From Armatimonadota bacterium (GTDB lineage: Bacteria > Sysuimicrobiota > Sysuimicrobiia > Sysuimicrobiales > Sysuimicrobiaceae), in NCBI GenBank assembly GCA_025060455.1, contig JANXBY010000066.1, positions 1-64,000 on the forward strand: a DNA stretch of 64,000 bases, read 5' to 3'. How positions within the stretch are numbered: position 1 is the stretch's first letter; each line of letters begins with the position of its first letter. The notes below the pieces were generated by a model that searched no databases, was not told where the DNA came from, and was given only the letters and a program-made list of their open reading frames with translations. A program made the position numbers and the translations under genes. Positions 43,484-52,610 of the stretch are shown here, piece by piece.

Positions 43484-44430
43484 CGGACCGGGTGGTGTGG
43501 GCCGCGCTGGCGTCCGCCGCGGCCGCCGCCGGGCTGGTGGCGCTCCTGATCCCGTGGTTGCGGCGGGTGGCTCCCCAGCGGATCCGGGAGGACGCCCCAC
43601 CCCGCCACCGCCAGAAGGAAGGCACGCCTACCCTCGGAGGGTTGGCCATCCTCGGGGGCGCGCTGGCGGGGCTGGCGGCTTCGGCCTCGTGGGGACCCAA
43701 GGTCCTGGTGGCCTGTGGTGCGGTGGCGCTGTACGCGGGAGTGGGCTTCGTGGACGACTGGCTGAGCGTGCGCCGTGGGCGCAACCTGGGGCTGCGGGCC
43801 CGGGAGAAGTTGGCGTTCCAGGTCCCGGTGGCGATCGGGGTGGGGTGGTACGCGGCGACGAGCCTGCCGCAGGGCACGGGGTTGTGGACGCCCTGGGGCG
43901 GCGTGTGGGAGCTCGGCTGGGGTTACGTGCCGTTCGCCGCCCTCCTGGTGGTGGGGTTCACCAACGGGACCAACCTCACGGACGGGTTGGATGGGCTCGC
44001 CGCAGGGTGCGGGGCGCTGGCCCTGGCGGCGTACGCGGTGGTGGCCCTGCGCACGGGCCAGCCCGAGCTGGCCGGGTTCGCGGCGGCCATGGCAGGCGGC
44101 TGTCTGGGCTTCCTGTGGTTCAACGCGCACCCGGCGCAGGTCATCATGGGCGACGTGGGCTCCCAGGCTTTGGGTGCTGCCCTGAGCTCGGTGGCGTTGC
44201 TGACCCGCACGGAGCTCCTGTTGTTCGTGGTAGGCGCGGTGTTCGCCGCGGAGGCCGCGTCCGTGGTGGTGCAAGTGGTCTACTTCCGGTTCACGAGAGG
44301 CCGGCGGGTGTTCCGCAGCTCACCCCTGCACCACCACTTCGAGCTGGTGGGCTGGGAGGAGCCGAAGATCGTGACGCGCTTTTGGGTGGCGGGAGCCCTG
44401 GCCGCCCTGGCGGGTCTGGGTTTGGTGTAG
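43471..44430 (+). CDS. mraY: Phospho-MurNAc-pentapeptide translocase MraY
   Basis: Makes lipid I at the membrane. 319 residues, about ten hydrophobic segments. KEGTPTLGGLAIL, FVDDWLSVRRG (the Asp pair), NGTNLTDGLDGLAAG, MGDVGSQALGAAL and the HHHFE motif in SPLHHHFELVGW are all kept. GTG 43471 overlaps murF by 13 bases. Confidence 0.96.
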   Translation: MAPVTDRVVWAALASAAAAAGLVALLIPWLRRVAPQRIREDAPPRHRQKEGTPTLGGLAILGGALAGLAASASWGPKVLVACGAVALYAGVGFVDDWLSVRRGRNLGLRAREKLAFQVPVAIGVGWYAATSLPQGTGLWTPWGGVWELGWGYVPFAALLVVGFTNGTNLTDGLDGLAAGCGALALAAYAVVALRTGQPELAGFAAAMAGGCLGFLWFNAHPAQVIMGDVGSQALGAALSSVALLTRTELLLFVVGAVFAAEAASVVVQVVYFRFTRGRRVFRSSPLHHHFELVGWEEPKIVTRFWVAGALAALAGLGLV

Positions 44431-44432
44431 CC

Positions 44433-45896
44433 GTGGATGGGCGGGTCGGCTGGAGGCCGCGTCCGGTGCACCACCCCGCGGTGGAAGCCCTGCGCGGCCG
44501 TCGCGTGCACGTGCTGGGCATCAGCGGCACCGAGGGGTCCGCGGTGGCGGAGTTCCTCCTGGCGCAGGGCGTGGAGCCCACCTGCCACGACCTGCAGACC
44601 CCGGAGGAGTTCCCGGAGGTGTTCCACCGCACCCACCGCTGGATGCCCGCGGAGGAGCGGGAGGAGCGGGTGCGGTGGTGGCTAGAACAGCCCGTGCGCT
44701 GGGGGCCCCGCTACCTGGAGGGGATCGAGGACGCGGAGGTGGTGTTCCTACCGCAGGCGTGGTTCCGTAGGCCGGAGAACGCCCGCCTGAAAGAGCTGCT
44801 GGCCCGGGGACTGCAGGCCTCCAGCCTCACCCAGCTGGTGCTGGACCTGGCCCCCTGTCCCGTGGTGGGGGTGACGGGGACCAACGGCAAGTTCACCGTG
44901 GTCACCCTGGTGCAGCGCATCCTGGAGGTCTCGGGTCTGCGGGCGTATGCCAGCGGCAACGACCGTAGCCACGTCCCTGCTCTGTACTTCCTGCACGAGC
45001 TGCGGCCGGAGGACCGGCTGGTGCTGGAGGTCAGCAACCGGCAGCTGCTGGGCGTCCGGCGCAGCCCTTCTGTGGCGGTGCTCACCAACGTCACGCCCCA
45101 CCACCTCGACGACCACGGCAGCTTCGAGGCGTACGCGGAGTGCAAGGCTCGGATCTTCCTCTACCAGGGGCCGGGCGACGTGCTGGTGGCCAACCAGGAC
45201 GACCCGGTGGCGTGGCGGCTGGCCGCCCGCGCGCCCTCCCGGGTGGTGCCGTTCGGGCGGGCGGCGTATGGGGGCGCGTGGGTGGACGGGGCGTGGATCC
45301 GGTGGTCGGACGAGCGGGTGGTGTCCCGGTGGGAGCTAAAGGTGCCCGGTTCCCACGCGCTTCTGAACGCCCTGGCTGCGTGCGCGGCCGCCGGGGTGGC
45401 GGGCGGCTCGGTGCAGGCCATGGCCCAGGTGCTGCGGGAGTTCCGGGGCCTGCCGCACCGGCTGTGGCTGGTGGACGAGGTGCAGGGCGTGCGGTTTTTC
45501 GAGGACTCCCTGGCCACCAACCCCGCGGCTGCGGCGGCAGCGGTGGAGGCCATGGACCGGCCCTTCGTGCTCATCGCGGGGGGCCGCAGGCCCAACGCCA
45601 CCCCCGAGGACTTCCGGCCCGTGCGCGAGGCGCTGGTCCGCAGCCCCGTGCGGGCGGTGTACCTCATCGGGGAGTGTGCGCCGGTCCTGTGGGACGCGCT
45701 GCGGGGCCTGCCCGCGGAGGTGGTGGAGGTCCGTACCCTGGCGCAGGCGTTCCGGCGCGCGGTGCAGCTCGCCAGGCCCGGGGAAGCGGTGTTGCTGTCG
45801 CCGGGGTGTGAGTCCTTCGACCAGTTCACGGACTATCGGGAGCGCGCGGAGGTTTTCACCGCCCTGGTAGCGCAACACAGGAGGCGGGCGGGATGA
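44433..45896 (+). CDS. murD: MurD-like UDP-MurNAc-L-alanine:D-glutamate ligase (active-site divergent)
   Basis: 487 residues in the MurD slot between mraY and ftsW. LSPGCESFDQFTDYRERAEVF is a clear MurD C-terminus, and TPHHLDDHGSFEAYAECKARIF fits the central domain. But several conserved positions differ: the P-loop is GTNGKFT (usually GTNGKTT), ELSSFQL is EVSNRQL, DSKATN is DSLATN and the GGxxKG loop is GGRRPN. Either this lineage has shifted the chemistry, or another MurD exists. GTG 44433 is chosen; a later GTG at 44466 is possible. Confidence 0.85.
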   Translation: MDGRVGWRPRPVHHPAVEALRGRRVHVLGISGTEGSAVAEFLLAQGVEPTCHDLQTPEEFPEVFHRTHRWMPAEEREERVRWWLEQPVRWGPRYLEGIEDAEVVFLPQAWFRRPENARLKELLARGLQASSLTQLVLDLAPCPVVGVTGTNGKFTVVTLVQRILEVSGLRAYASGNDRSHVPALYFLHELRPEDRLVLEVSNRQLLGVRRSPSVAVLTNVTPHHLDDHGSFEAYAECKARIFLYQGPGDVLVANQDDPVAWRLAARAPSRVVPFGRAAYGGAWVDGAWIRWSDERVVSRWELKVPGSHALLNALAACAAAGVAGGSVQAMAQVLREFRGLPHRLWLVDEVQGVRFFEDSLATNPAAAAAAVEAMDRPFVLIAGGRRPNATPEDFRPVREALVRSPVRAVYLIGECAPVLWDALRGLPAEVVEVRTLAQAFRRAVQLARPGEAVLLSPGCESFDQFTDYRERAEVFTALVAQHRRRAG

Positions 45897-47074
45897 CCCG
45901 GCCCAGCCCCCCGCAGGAGATCCGGCGTGGTCCAGTGGACGGGTGGCTGGTGGCCAGCGTGTTGGGGCTGTGCGGGGTCGGCCTGGTGATGGTCTACAGC
46001 GCCAGCTCCGTGGCGGGCTTTGAGCGCTTCGGGGACGCCAGCTACTTCCTCAAGCGGCAGCTGGCCTGGTTCACCCTCGGGTGCGGCTGCATGGTGCTCA
46101 CCTCCCGGGTGCACTACACCGCGTGGCGCAGACTCGCGGCACCGCTCGTGGTGGCCTCCCTGCTGTTGTTGGGCGCGGTCCTGGTGCCCGGCATCGGAGA
46201 CGTGGCCGGCGGGGCGCGGCGGTGGATCTCCGCAGGTCCGGTGAACTTCCAACCCGTGGAGGTGGCCAAGTTCAGCTTGGTGGCCTACCTCGCCCACTTC
46301 CTCGCCAACCGGCGCGACCAGGTCCGCTCCCTGACCAGGGGTGTGTTGCCGCCCCTGGGGTTCGCCGGGGCCATGGCCGTGTTGGTGCTGCGGCAGCCGG
46401 ACATGGGCAGTGCGGTGGTGCTGGTAGGGATCGCGGCCGCGGTGCTGTTCTGCGCGGGCGCGCGCCTGCACCACCTGGGTGGGCTCGCGGTGGTGGCGGC
46501 TCCTGCCGCGGCGTGGGCCGCCCTGGCGGAACCGTACCGCAGGGAAAGGATCCTGGCGTTTTTGGACCCTTGGCGAGACGCCCAGGGCAGTGGCTTTCAC
46601 GTGATCCAGTCCCTGGTGGCGGTGGCTTCCGGCGGCCTGGTGGGGGTCGGGCTGGGCCAAAGCCGCCAGAAGTTCTTCTACCTGCCGGAGCGCCACACGG
46701 ACTTCATCTTCGCCATCCTGGCGGAGGAGCTGGGGTTGGCGGGGGTGGTGGTGGTAGTGGGCCTGTACGCGGTGTTGGTGGCCCGCATTTACCGAGCCGC
46801 CCTACGGGCCCCTGACCGCTACGGAGCCCTCCTGGCATCTGGTTTCGGAGCGTGGGTGGCGGGCCAGGCGGTCCTGAACCTGGGGGTGGCCACGGGGCTG
46901 CTGCCGGTCACCGGGGTCCCGCTGCCGTTCGTGAGCTTCGGCGGGTCCTCGCTGGTGTCGCTGATGGCGGCCGCGGGCGTGTGCATGAACCTTTCCCAGT
47001 ACGCGCGGGCCGTGCGGGAGGCGGACGTGTTCAGCGCGTGGGCGTCTTCGCCCGCGAGGGAGAGAGCTCCTTGA
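45893..47074 (+). CDS. ftsW: FtsW peptidoglycan glycosyltransferase (SEDS)
   Basis: 393 residues, about ten membrane segments. Septal glycan polymerase working with FtsI. FLDPWRDAQGSGFHVIQSL, ERHTDFIFAILAEELGLAG with the essential Asp, and PLPFVSFGGSSLVS are all intact, in contrast to the SEDS protein at 23129. ATG 45893 overlaps the murD stop. Confidence 0.97.
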   Translation: MTRPSPPQEIRRGPVDGWLVASVLGLCGVGLVMVYSASSVAGFERFGDASYFLKRQLAWFTLGCGCMVLTSRVHYTAWRRLAAPLVVASLLLLGAVLVPGIGDVAGGARRWISAGPVNFQPVEVAKFSLVAYLAHFLANRRDQVRSLTRGVLPPLGFAGAMAVLVLRQPDMGSAVVLVGIAAAVLFCAGARLHHLGGLAVVAAPAAAWAALAEPYRRERILAFLDPWRDAQGSGFHVIQSLVAVASGGLVGVGLGQSRQKFFYLPERHTDFIFAILAEELGLAGVVVVVGLYAVLVARIYRAALRAPDRYGALLASGFGAWVAGQAVLNLGVATGLLPVTGVPLPFVSFGGSSLVSLMAAAGVCMNLSQYARAVREADVFSAWASSPARERAP

Positions 47075-48159
47075 GGTGGCGGGTGGTGCTGGCAGGAGGT
47101 GGAACCGGCGGGCACGTCTACCCGCTGCTGGCGGTGGCGGAGGCGGGCGCAGGGCAGGCGGCGTTCGAGTTCGTGGGGGGCGACGGCCTGGAGCGGCAGC
47201 TGGCCCCGCGGCACGGGATCCCCTTCCACCGCGTGCCGTCTGCGGCGGTGGTGGGCAAGGGGGCCTTGGGGGCGGCCCGAAGCCTCTTGCGGGTGGTGGG
47301 AGGGGTGCTGCGCGCCCGCCGGCTGCTGCGGCAGCTTCGGCCCCACGTGGTGGTGTCCACCGCGGGCTACGCGGGGTTCCCTGCGGCGCGGGCGGCTGCG
47401 GACCTAGGGATTCCGCTGGTGTTGGTGGAGCCCAACAGGGTGCCGGGCAGGGCGACTTGCGCCCTGGCGGCCCGAGCCCGGGCGGTGTGCGTGGGGTTCG
47501 CCGCCACCGCCTCTGCCTTCGGAGCGCGGGCGGTGTGGACAGGAGCGCCCGTGCGCCGCGCCGTGCTGCACGGGGACGCCGACCGGCTGCGGGCAGCCTA
47601 CGGGCTGCGGCCCGACCGCCCCACGGTGCTGGTGGTGGGCGGTAGCCAAGGTGCGGCGGCGCTGAACCGTGCGGTCCGGGAGGCGCTGCGGCTTTTGGCC
47701 CACAGGGAGGATCTCCAGGTGCTGCACGTGACGGGGAAGGCGCGGGCCGGGCTGGAAGGGGAACTAGCGAGCGGAGCGGTGACGTACCGAGCCGTGGACT
47801 ACCTGGAGGCCATCGGCGACGCTTACGCGGCGTGCGACCTGGTGGTGGCCCGTGCGGGGGCCCTCACGTGCGCGGAACTGCTGGCCACGGGCCGGCCGTC
47901 TGTGTTGGTGCCTCTGCGCCTGGCCTCCGGCCACCAGCGGCACAACGCCCGGGCCCTGGAGGAGTTCGGTGCCGCGGTGGTGGTGGAGGAGACGGAGCTT
48001 TCGGGTGCGCGTCTGGCGCAGGTGCTGGAGGACCTGGTGGACGACCGCCCGCGGCTAGAGGAGATGGGCCGGGCCGCCCGCGCTCTGGGTCGGCCGGAGG
48101 CGGCGGAAGCGGTGTGGGAGCAAGTGGTGCGGGCCGCGGAGGAGTCCGGCGTTGGGTGA
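47071..48159 (+). CDS. murG: UDP-GlcNAc:lipid I transferase MurG
   Basis: Forms lipid II on the inner face of the membrane. 362 residues: LAGGGTGGHVYPLLAVAE, STAGYAGFPAARAA, VLVVGGSQGAAALNRAV and ARAGALTCAELLATGRPSVLVPL. TTG 47071 overlaps the ftsW stop by four bases and is preceded by GAGGGAGAG; the longer frame in the track is rejected. Slightly odd: VARAGALTCAE replaces the usual SRAGAxTxAE. Confidence 0.95.
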   Translation: MRWRVVLAGGGTGGHVYPLLAVAEAGAGQAAFEFVGGDGLERQLAPRHGIPFHRVPSAAVVGKGALGAARSLLRVVGGVLRARRLLRQLRPHVVVSTAGYAGFPAARAAADLGIPLVLVEPNRVPGRATCALAARARAVCVGFAATASAFGARAVWTGAPVRRAVLHGDADRLRAAYGLRPDRPTVLVVGGSQGAAALNRAVREALRLLAHREDLQVLHVTGKARAGLEGELASGAVTYRAVDYLEAIGDAYAACDLVVARAGALTCAELLATGRPSVLVPLRLASGHQRHNARALEEFGAAVVVEETELSGARLAQVLEDLVDDRPRLEEMGRAARALGRPEAAEAVWEQVVRAAEESGVG

Positions 48160-49495
48160 GCTGCATTTCGTGGGCGCAGGGGGTTCCGGGATGAGCCCGC
48201 TGGCGGAGGTGTACGCCCGCCGCGGCGCGCACGTGTCGGGCTGTGACCTCCGCGACAGCCCGGCCCTCCGCCGCCTCGAGACCGTCGGGGTGCAGGTATA
48301 CGTGGGGCACACTCCCGACCACCTGGAGGACGCACAGCGCGTGGTGGTGTCCCGGGCGGTCCCTCCGACCGAGCCGGAGCTCGCCGCGGCCCGGGCCCGC
48401 GGCCTTCCTGTCCTCCACCGGGCGGAGCTGCTGGCGGAGTTGGTGGCGGGCGGGGACTCCGTAGGGGTGGCGGGCACGCACGGCAAGACAACCACCACCG
48501 CCCTCGTGAGCGTGGCCCTAGAGGCTGCAGGGCTTGACCCCACGGCCGTGGTGGGCGGAGAGGTGCGCCCGTACGGCGGCGGGGCGAGGGTGGGAAGCGG
48601 ACCCACGGTGGCGGAGGTGGACGAAAGCGACGGCTCCCTGGTCCGGGTGCGGGTGCACAGTGCGGTGGTCACCGGCCTGGACCTTACGGACCACGCGGAC
48701 CACTACCGCGACCTGACCTCGCTGCTGAACACCTTCGCGCAGTTCGTGGCGGCCACGGATCCCGGTGGGTGGGTGGTGCTTTGCGCGGACTGCCCCAACG
48801 CGGGCCGCCTCGCCCCGCACGCGCGGGGCCGGGTGGTGACCTACGGCCTGCAGTCCGGTAGCTACCGCGGCCGGGTGTTGGAGGTGCAGGGGCGGTGGAG
48901 CCGGTTCGTCCTTCAGCAGCGGGGCCGGGAGGTCGGAGAGGTACTCCTGAGCCTACCTGGCCGCCACAACGTGCTGAACGCCACCGCGGCGCTGGCGGTG
49001 GGGCTGGAGCGGGGAGCTTCGTTCGAGGCCATGCGGGAAGCCCTGGCGCGTTTCGGGGGCGTGCGGCGGCGGTTCGAGGTGTACTGCGACGCCCCCTTGG
49101 TGGTGGACGACTACGCCCACAACCCGGTGAAGGTGCGGGCGTTTCTGCGGGCGGTGCGCGAGGCCTGGCCGGGCCGTCGGGTGGTGGCGGTGTTCCAGCC
49201 CCACCGCTACTCCCGGACCCGGACCACCTACCGGCAGTACGCGGAAGCCTTTGAGGACGCGGACGAGGTGGTGGTGACGGAGCTGTACCCCGCGGACGAG
49301 CCGCCAGAACCGGGGGTGAGCGGGAGGCTGATCGCCGACCACCTGCGCCACCCAAGGGTGCGGTGGGTCCCGGAGCTGGAGGACGTGGTGGGCGTGCTGT
49401 TGGGGTGCGTGCGGCCCGAGGACGTGGTAGCCACCCTGGGGGCGGGGGACGTGTGGCGGGTGGCGCAGCGGCTGGCTCAGGAGGTGAAGCGGTGA
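48152..49495 (+). CDS. murC: UDP-MurNAc:L-alanine ligase MurC
   Basis: Adds the first stem amino acid. 447 residues: HFVGAGGSGMSPLAEV, GVAGTHGKTTTTALV (normal P-loop), EVDESDGSLV, HNVLNATAALAV and DDYAHNPVKVRAFL, FQPHRYSRTR. TTG 48152 overlaps the murG stop. Standard length. Confidence 0.96.
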   Translation: MGELHFVGAGGSGMSPLAEVYARRGAHVSGCDLRDSPALRRLETVGVQVYVGHTPDHLEDAQRVVVSRAVPPTEPELAAARARGLPVLHRAELLAELVAGGDSVGVAGTHGKTTTTALVSVALEAAGLDPTAVVGGEVRPYGGGARVGSGPTVAEVDESDGSLVRVRVHSAVVTGLDLTDHADHYRDLTSLLNTFAQFVAATDPGGWVVLCADCPNAGRLAPHARGRVVTYGLQSGSYRGRVLEVQGRWSRFVLQQRGREVGEVLLSLPGRHNVLNATAALAVGLERGASFEAMREALARFGGVRRRFEVYCDAPLVVDDYAHNPVKVRAFLRAVREAWPGRRVVAVFQPHRYSRTRTTYRQYAEAFEDADEVVVTELYPADEPPEPGVSGRLIADHLRHPRVRWVPELEDVVGVLLGCVRPEDVVATLGAGDVWRVAQRLAQEVKR

Positions 49496-50409
49496 CCGCC
49501 ACCGCGCGGGCGGACCGGCTGGCGCAGCGGCTGCAGGAGCTGTGTCGGGACGTGCGGCGGGACGAACCCCTCCGCCGTCACACCACCTTCCGCATCGGAG
49601 GGCCTGCGGACGTGTTGGTGGTCCCGCGGAGCACGGAGGAGCTGCGCGCGGTGGCGCGCTGGCTGTACACCTCCGGGGAGCCGTTCGTGGTGCTGGGGCG
49701 AGGGTCCAACGTGCTGATCTCCGACCGCGGCGTGCGCGGGGTGGTGGTGAAGGTGGGGGGCGCGCTGGACCGGGTCCGGTGGGACGGCGCCCGGGTGGTG
49801 GCGGAGGCGGGGGCTGGACTACCGCGGTTGAGCCTGCGGGCCGGCCGGCGGGGCCTGGCGGGCCTCGAGTTCGCGGCGGGCATCCCCGGGTCCGTGGGAG
49901 GAGGTGTGGCCATGAACGCGGGAGCGCACGGCCACAGCCTGCAGGAGGTGGTGCGGCGGGTGCACGTGGTGACGCCCCATGGTGACCGCGCGTGGCGGGC
50001 CGACGAGATGGGCTTCGGCTACCGCACCAGCCGGCTGCACCACGAGGCGGCGGTGGTGGTGGAGGTGGAGATGGAGCTGGAGCCAGCTGCATCGGAGGAG
50101 GTGTTGGACCGCACCACCCGGTGGCTGCAGCACCGCGGCGCCACACAGCCCGTGCGGCTCCCCTCCTCCGGCTGCGTGTTCCGGAACCCTCCGGGAGACG
50201 CCGCAGGGAGGCTGGTGGAGCTGGCCGGTGCGAAGGGGTTGCGGGAAGGAGGGGTGGAGGTGTCCACCCTGCACGGGAACTACGTGGTGAACACCGGGGG
50301 AGGCCGCGCGGAGGACGTGCTGCGGCTGGTGGACCGGGTCCGCGAGCACGTGCGCCGGGCGTTCGGCGTGGAGCTGGAGCTGGAAGTCCAGCTGGTGGGG
50401 GAGTTCTGA
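49492..50409 (+). CDS. murB: UDP-N-acetylenolpyruvoylglucosamine reductase MurB
   Basis: An FAD enzyme finishing UDP-MurNAc. 305 residues: HTTFRIGGPADVLV, VLGRGSNVLISD, IPGSVGGGVAMNAGAHG, SSGCVFRNPPGDAAGRLVE (catalytic Ser) and NYVVNTGGGRAEDVL. Short type II form. GTG 49492 overlaps the murC stop; ftsQ follows with no gap. No ddl lies between, where many clusters have one. Confidence 0.96.
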   Translation: MTATARADRLAQRLQELCRDVRRDEPLRRHTTFRIGGPADVLVVPRSTEELRAVARWLYTSGEPFVVLGRGSNVLISDRGVRGVVVKVGGALDRVRWDGARVVAEAGAGLPRLSLRAGRRGLAGLEFAAGIPGSVGGGVAMNAGAHGHSLQEVVRRVHVVTPHGDRAWRADEMGFGYRTSRLHHEAAVVVEVEMELEPAASEEVLDRTTRWLQHRGATQPVRLPSSGCVFRNPPGDAAGRLVELAGAKGLREGGVEVSTLHGNYVVNTGGGRAEDVLRLVDRVREHVRRAFGVELELEVQLVGEF

Positions 50410-51135
50410 GTGGGGGCTTGGCCGGATCCGGGCCCGTTCCCGTGGGCGCGGCTGCTGCGCCTGTGGGCCGCGGTGGCCGGCACGTGCGCGGTGCTGAGCT
50501 TTCCGAGTTCGGCCGCGTTTTCCCTGCAGGAGGTGGAAGTGCACGGGGCCCGGCGGCTGGACGCGCGGGAGCTGGCACGGGCCGGGGGGCTGGAGGTGGG
50601 AATGCCGCTGGCCTCCGTGGACCCGGACCGGGTCCGGCGGCGCCTGCTGCGCCTTCCCCGGGTCCGTGACGCCTGGGTCCAGGCGCGGTGGCCCTCGCGG
50701 GTGCGGGTGTGGGTGGACGAACGCACGCCGCAGGCGGTGCTGCGGCTTCCCGACGGCACGGAGGTGTTGGTGGACGAGGACGGCGTGGTGTTGGACGGGG
50801 CCGCGCAGGGGCTTCCGGTGGTGCTGGGCCCGAAGGTCCGGTGGCTGCAGCCCGGCGAGGCGGTGCCCGCGCCGGAGGTGGTCCGGCTGGTGCGGGAACT
50901 GGCAGCTCTGCCCGATCCGGACCGGCAGCAGGTGGCCTGGGCGCGGCCGCTCGCCACCGGGGACGTCACCGTGGGCACGCGGGACGGACTGGTCGTGCGC
51001 GCGGCGGCCGGGCGGCTCGGTAAAGGGCTGCGGACCGCGCGAGAGGTGGCACAGGCGCTCTGGGCCCGGGGCGTGCGCGCCGGGGTGGTGGACGTGCGGT
51101 ACGCGGACCGCGCGGTGGTCCAGCCGGCACCCTAG
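50410..51135 (+). CDS. ftsQ: FtsQ/DivIB division protein (POTRA domain)
   Basis: 241 residues: a short cytoplasmic N-terminus, one membrane helix (LLRLWAAVAGTCAVLSF), a POTRA domain (FSLQEVEVHGARRLDARELARAGGLEVG, VRDAWVQARWPSRVRVWVDER) and a beta domain. Links early and late divisome proteins. GTG immediately after the murB stop. Ends directly in an extended inverted repeat. Confidence 0.92.
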   Translation: MGAWPDPGPFPWARLLRLWAAVAGTCAVLSFPSSAAFSLQEVEVHGARRLDARELARAGGLEVGMPLASVDPDRVRRRLLRLPRVRDAWVQARWPSRVRVWVDERTPQAVLRLPDGTEVLVDEDGVVLDGAAQGLPVVLGPKVRWLQPGEAVPAPEVVRLVRELAALPDPDRQQVAWARPLATGDVTVGTRDGLVVRAAAGRLGKGLRTAREVAQALWARGVRAGVVDVRYADRAVVQPAP

Positions 51136-51178
51136 ACCACTCCGAAAATCGCCGGCGCGATTTTGGGGATCCCGGTCT
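51134..51178. repeat. Extended imperfect palindrome between ftsQ and ftsA (repeat copy 2)
   Basis: AGACC at 51134 pairs with GGTCT at 51174; inside, AAAATCGC pairs with GCGATTTT around CGGC, giving a long imperfect hairpin of 45 bases. It contains GCGATTTTGGGGAT, also found at 29358. No T tract follows, so it is not a classical terminator. Confidence 0.65.
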
Positions 51179-51323
51179 ACCCCGCACGCTCCGTAGCTTG
51201 TCACCGGCGCGGGAACGTCCGGGCGTTGCAGGTTGCCGGCAGGAGTCAGGCCGGGGCCGCAGAAGACCTTCGGAGAAGCAAAAGCCCATTTCCTTGCGCG
51301 AAGTTGCACGGAGGAGGTCGGCG

Positions 51324-52559
51324 GTGCCGAAGAAGGGTTCCCTGGTGGGGCTGGACATCGGCACCACGAAGGTGTGCGCGCTCGTGGGAGAGGTGGACGA
51401 GGACGGCGAGGTGCACGTGGCCGGCGTGGGGACCGTGCCGTGCACCGGGCTGCGCCGGGGCGTGGTGACGGACCTGGAGGCCACCACCCAGGCCCTGGCG
51501 GAGGCGGTGGAGCGCGCGGAGCGGATGTCGGGTCAGACCATCCGCTCTGCATACCTGTCCGTCTCCGGTGAGCACATCGCGTCGCAGAACAGCCGCGGAG
51601 TGGTGGCGGTTTCCCGCAGCGACCGGGAGATCAGCCCGCAGGACGTGGAGCGGGTGGTGGAGGCGGCGCGCATGGCCGCCATCCCCGCGCCCGACCGGGA
51701 GATCATCCACCTGCTGCCTCGGGGGTTTGTGGTGGACGGCCAGGAGGGCGTGCGGGACCCGGTGGGCATGTACGGCACCCGGCTGGAGGTGGAAGCGCAC
51801 ATCGTCACCGGCACGAGCACGCTGCTGGCCAACCTGGTGAAGTGCGTGCACCGGGCAGGCCTGGAGGTGGAGGAGATGGTGCTGGAGCCCCTGGCCTCCG
51901 CGGAGGCGGTGCTGTCCCCCGCGGAGCGGGAGCTGGGGGTGGTGGTGTGTGACGTGGGCGGCGGGACCACCAGCCTCGGCGTGTTCCACACAGGCGGGCT
52001 GGTGCACACCGCGGTGCTGCCCGTGGGGGGCAACCACATCACCCACGACATCGCCTTCGGGCTGCGGACGCCCCTGCCGGAGGCGGAGAAGCTGAAGGTC
52101 CGGTACGGGGCCGCGTCGGTGCATGCGGTGCAGGAAGGAGAGCTGGTGGAAGTGGTGGGCGTGGGCGAACAGGAGCCTCGGGTCCTGCCCCGGCGCCACC
52201 TGTGCGAGATCATCCAGCCCCGGGTGGAGGAGATCCTGAGTCTGGTGGCCTCGCACCTGCACCGGCCGGAGTTGGCCCGGCGGGTGCCCGCGGGCGTGGT
52301 GCTCACGGGCGGGACCGCCCTGCTGCGGGGGTTTGCGGAGCTGGCGAGCGAACGGCTGGGGCTGCCCGCGCGGGTGGGCTACCCGACGGGCGTGGTGGGG
52401 CTGGCGGACGCGGTCAGCAGCCCGGCCTTCGCCACCGCCGTGGGGCTGGTACTGTACGGGGTGCGGCAAGACCGCCACCGGACGCGGCGCGCGGAGCGCA
52501 ACGGCGCGGTGTGGGGGCGCCTGCGGGCGTGGGTGCGCGGCGTGTTGCACGGAGAGTAG
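51324..52559 (+). CDS. ftsA: Cell division protein FtsA
   Basis: An actin-like ATPase that tethers FtsZ to the membrane. 411 residues: LVGLDIGTTKVCALVGEV (phosphate 1), the 1C subdomain, CDVGGGTTSLGVF (phosphate 2), GVVLTGGTALLRGF (adenosine) and a C-terminal amphipathic basic helix (VWGRLRAWVRGVLHGE). GTG 51324 is chosen for GGAGGAGG at ideal spacing; the longer ORF from 51198 is rejected. Confidence 0.96.
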   Translation: MPKKGSLVGLDIGTTKVCALVGEVDEDGEVHVAGVGTVPCTGLRRGVVTDLEATTQALAEAVERAERMSGQTIRSAYLSVSGEHIASQNSRGVVAVSRSDREISPQDVERVVEAARMAAIPAPDREIIHLLPRGFVVDGQEGVRDPVGMYGTRLEVEAHIVTGTSTLLANLVKCVHRAGLEVEEMVLEPLASAEAVLSPAERELGVVVCDVGGGTTSLGVFHTGGLVHTAVLPVGGNHITHDIAFGLRTPLPEAEKLKVRYGAASVHAVQEGELVEVVGVGEQEPRVLPRRHLCEIIQPRVEEILSLVASHLHRPELARRVPAGVVLTGGTALLRGFAELASERLGLPARVGYPTGVVGLADAVSSPAFATAVGLVLYGVRQDRHRTRRAERNGAVWGRLRAWVRGVLHGE

Positions 52560-52610
52560 GTGTGGAACGGCGTGGCAGCGCGAGCAAACCGGGGTGACGA
52601 GGAGGGGACC

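Noticed and set aside
51179-51323. Possible extra N-terminal part of FtsA from 51198
   Set aside because: No FtsA homology in the extension, and GTG 51324 has an ideal GGAGGAGG.
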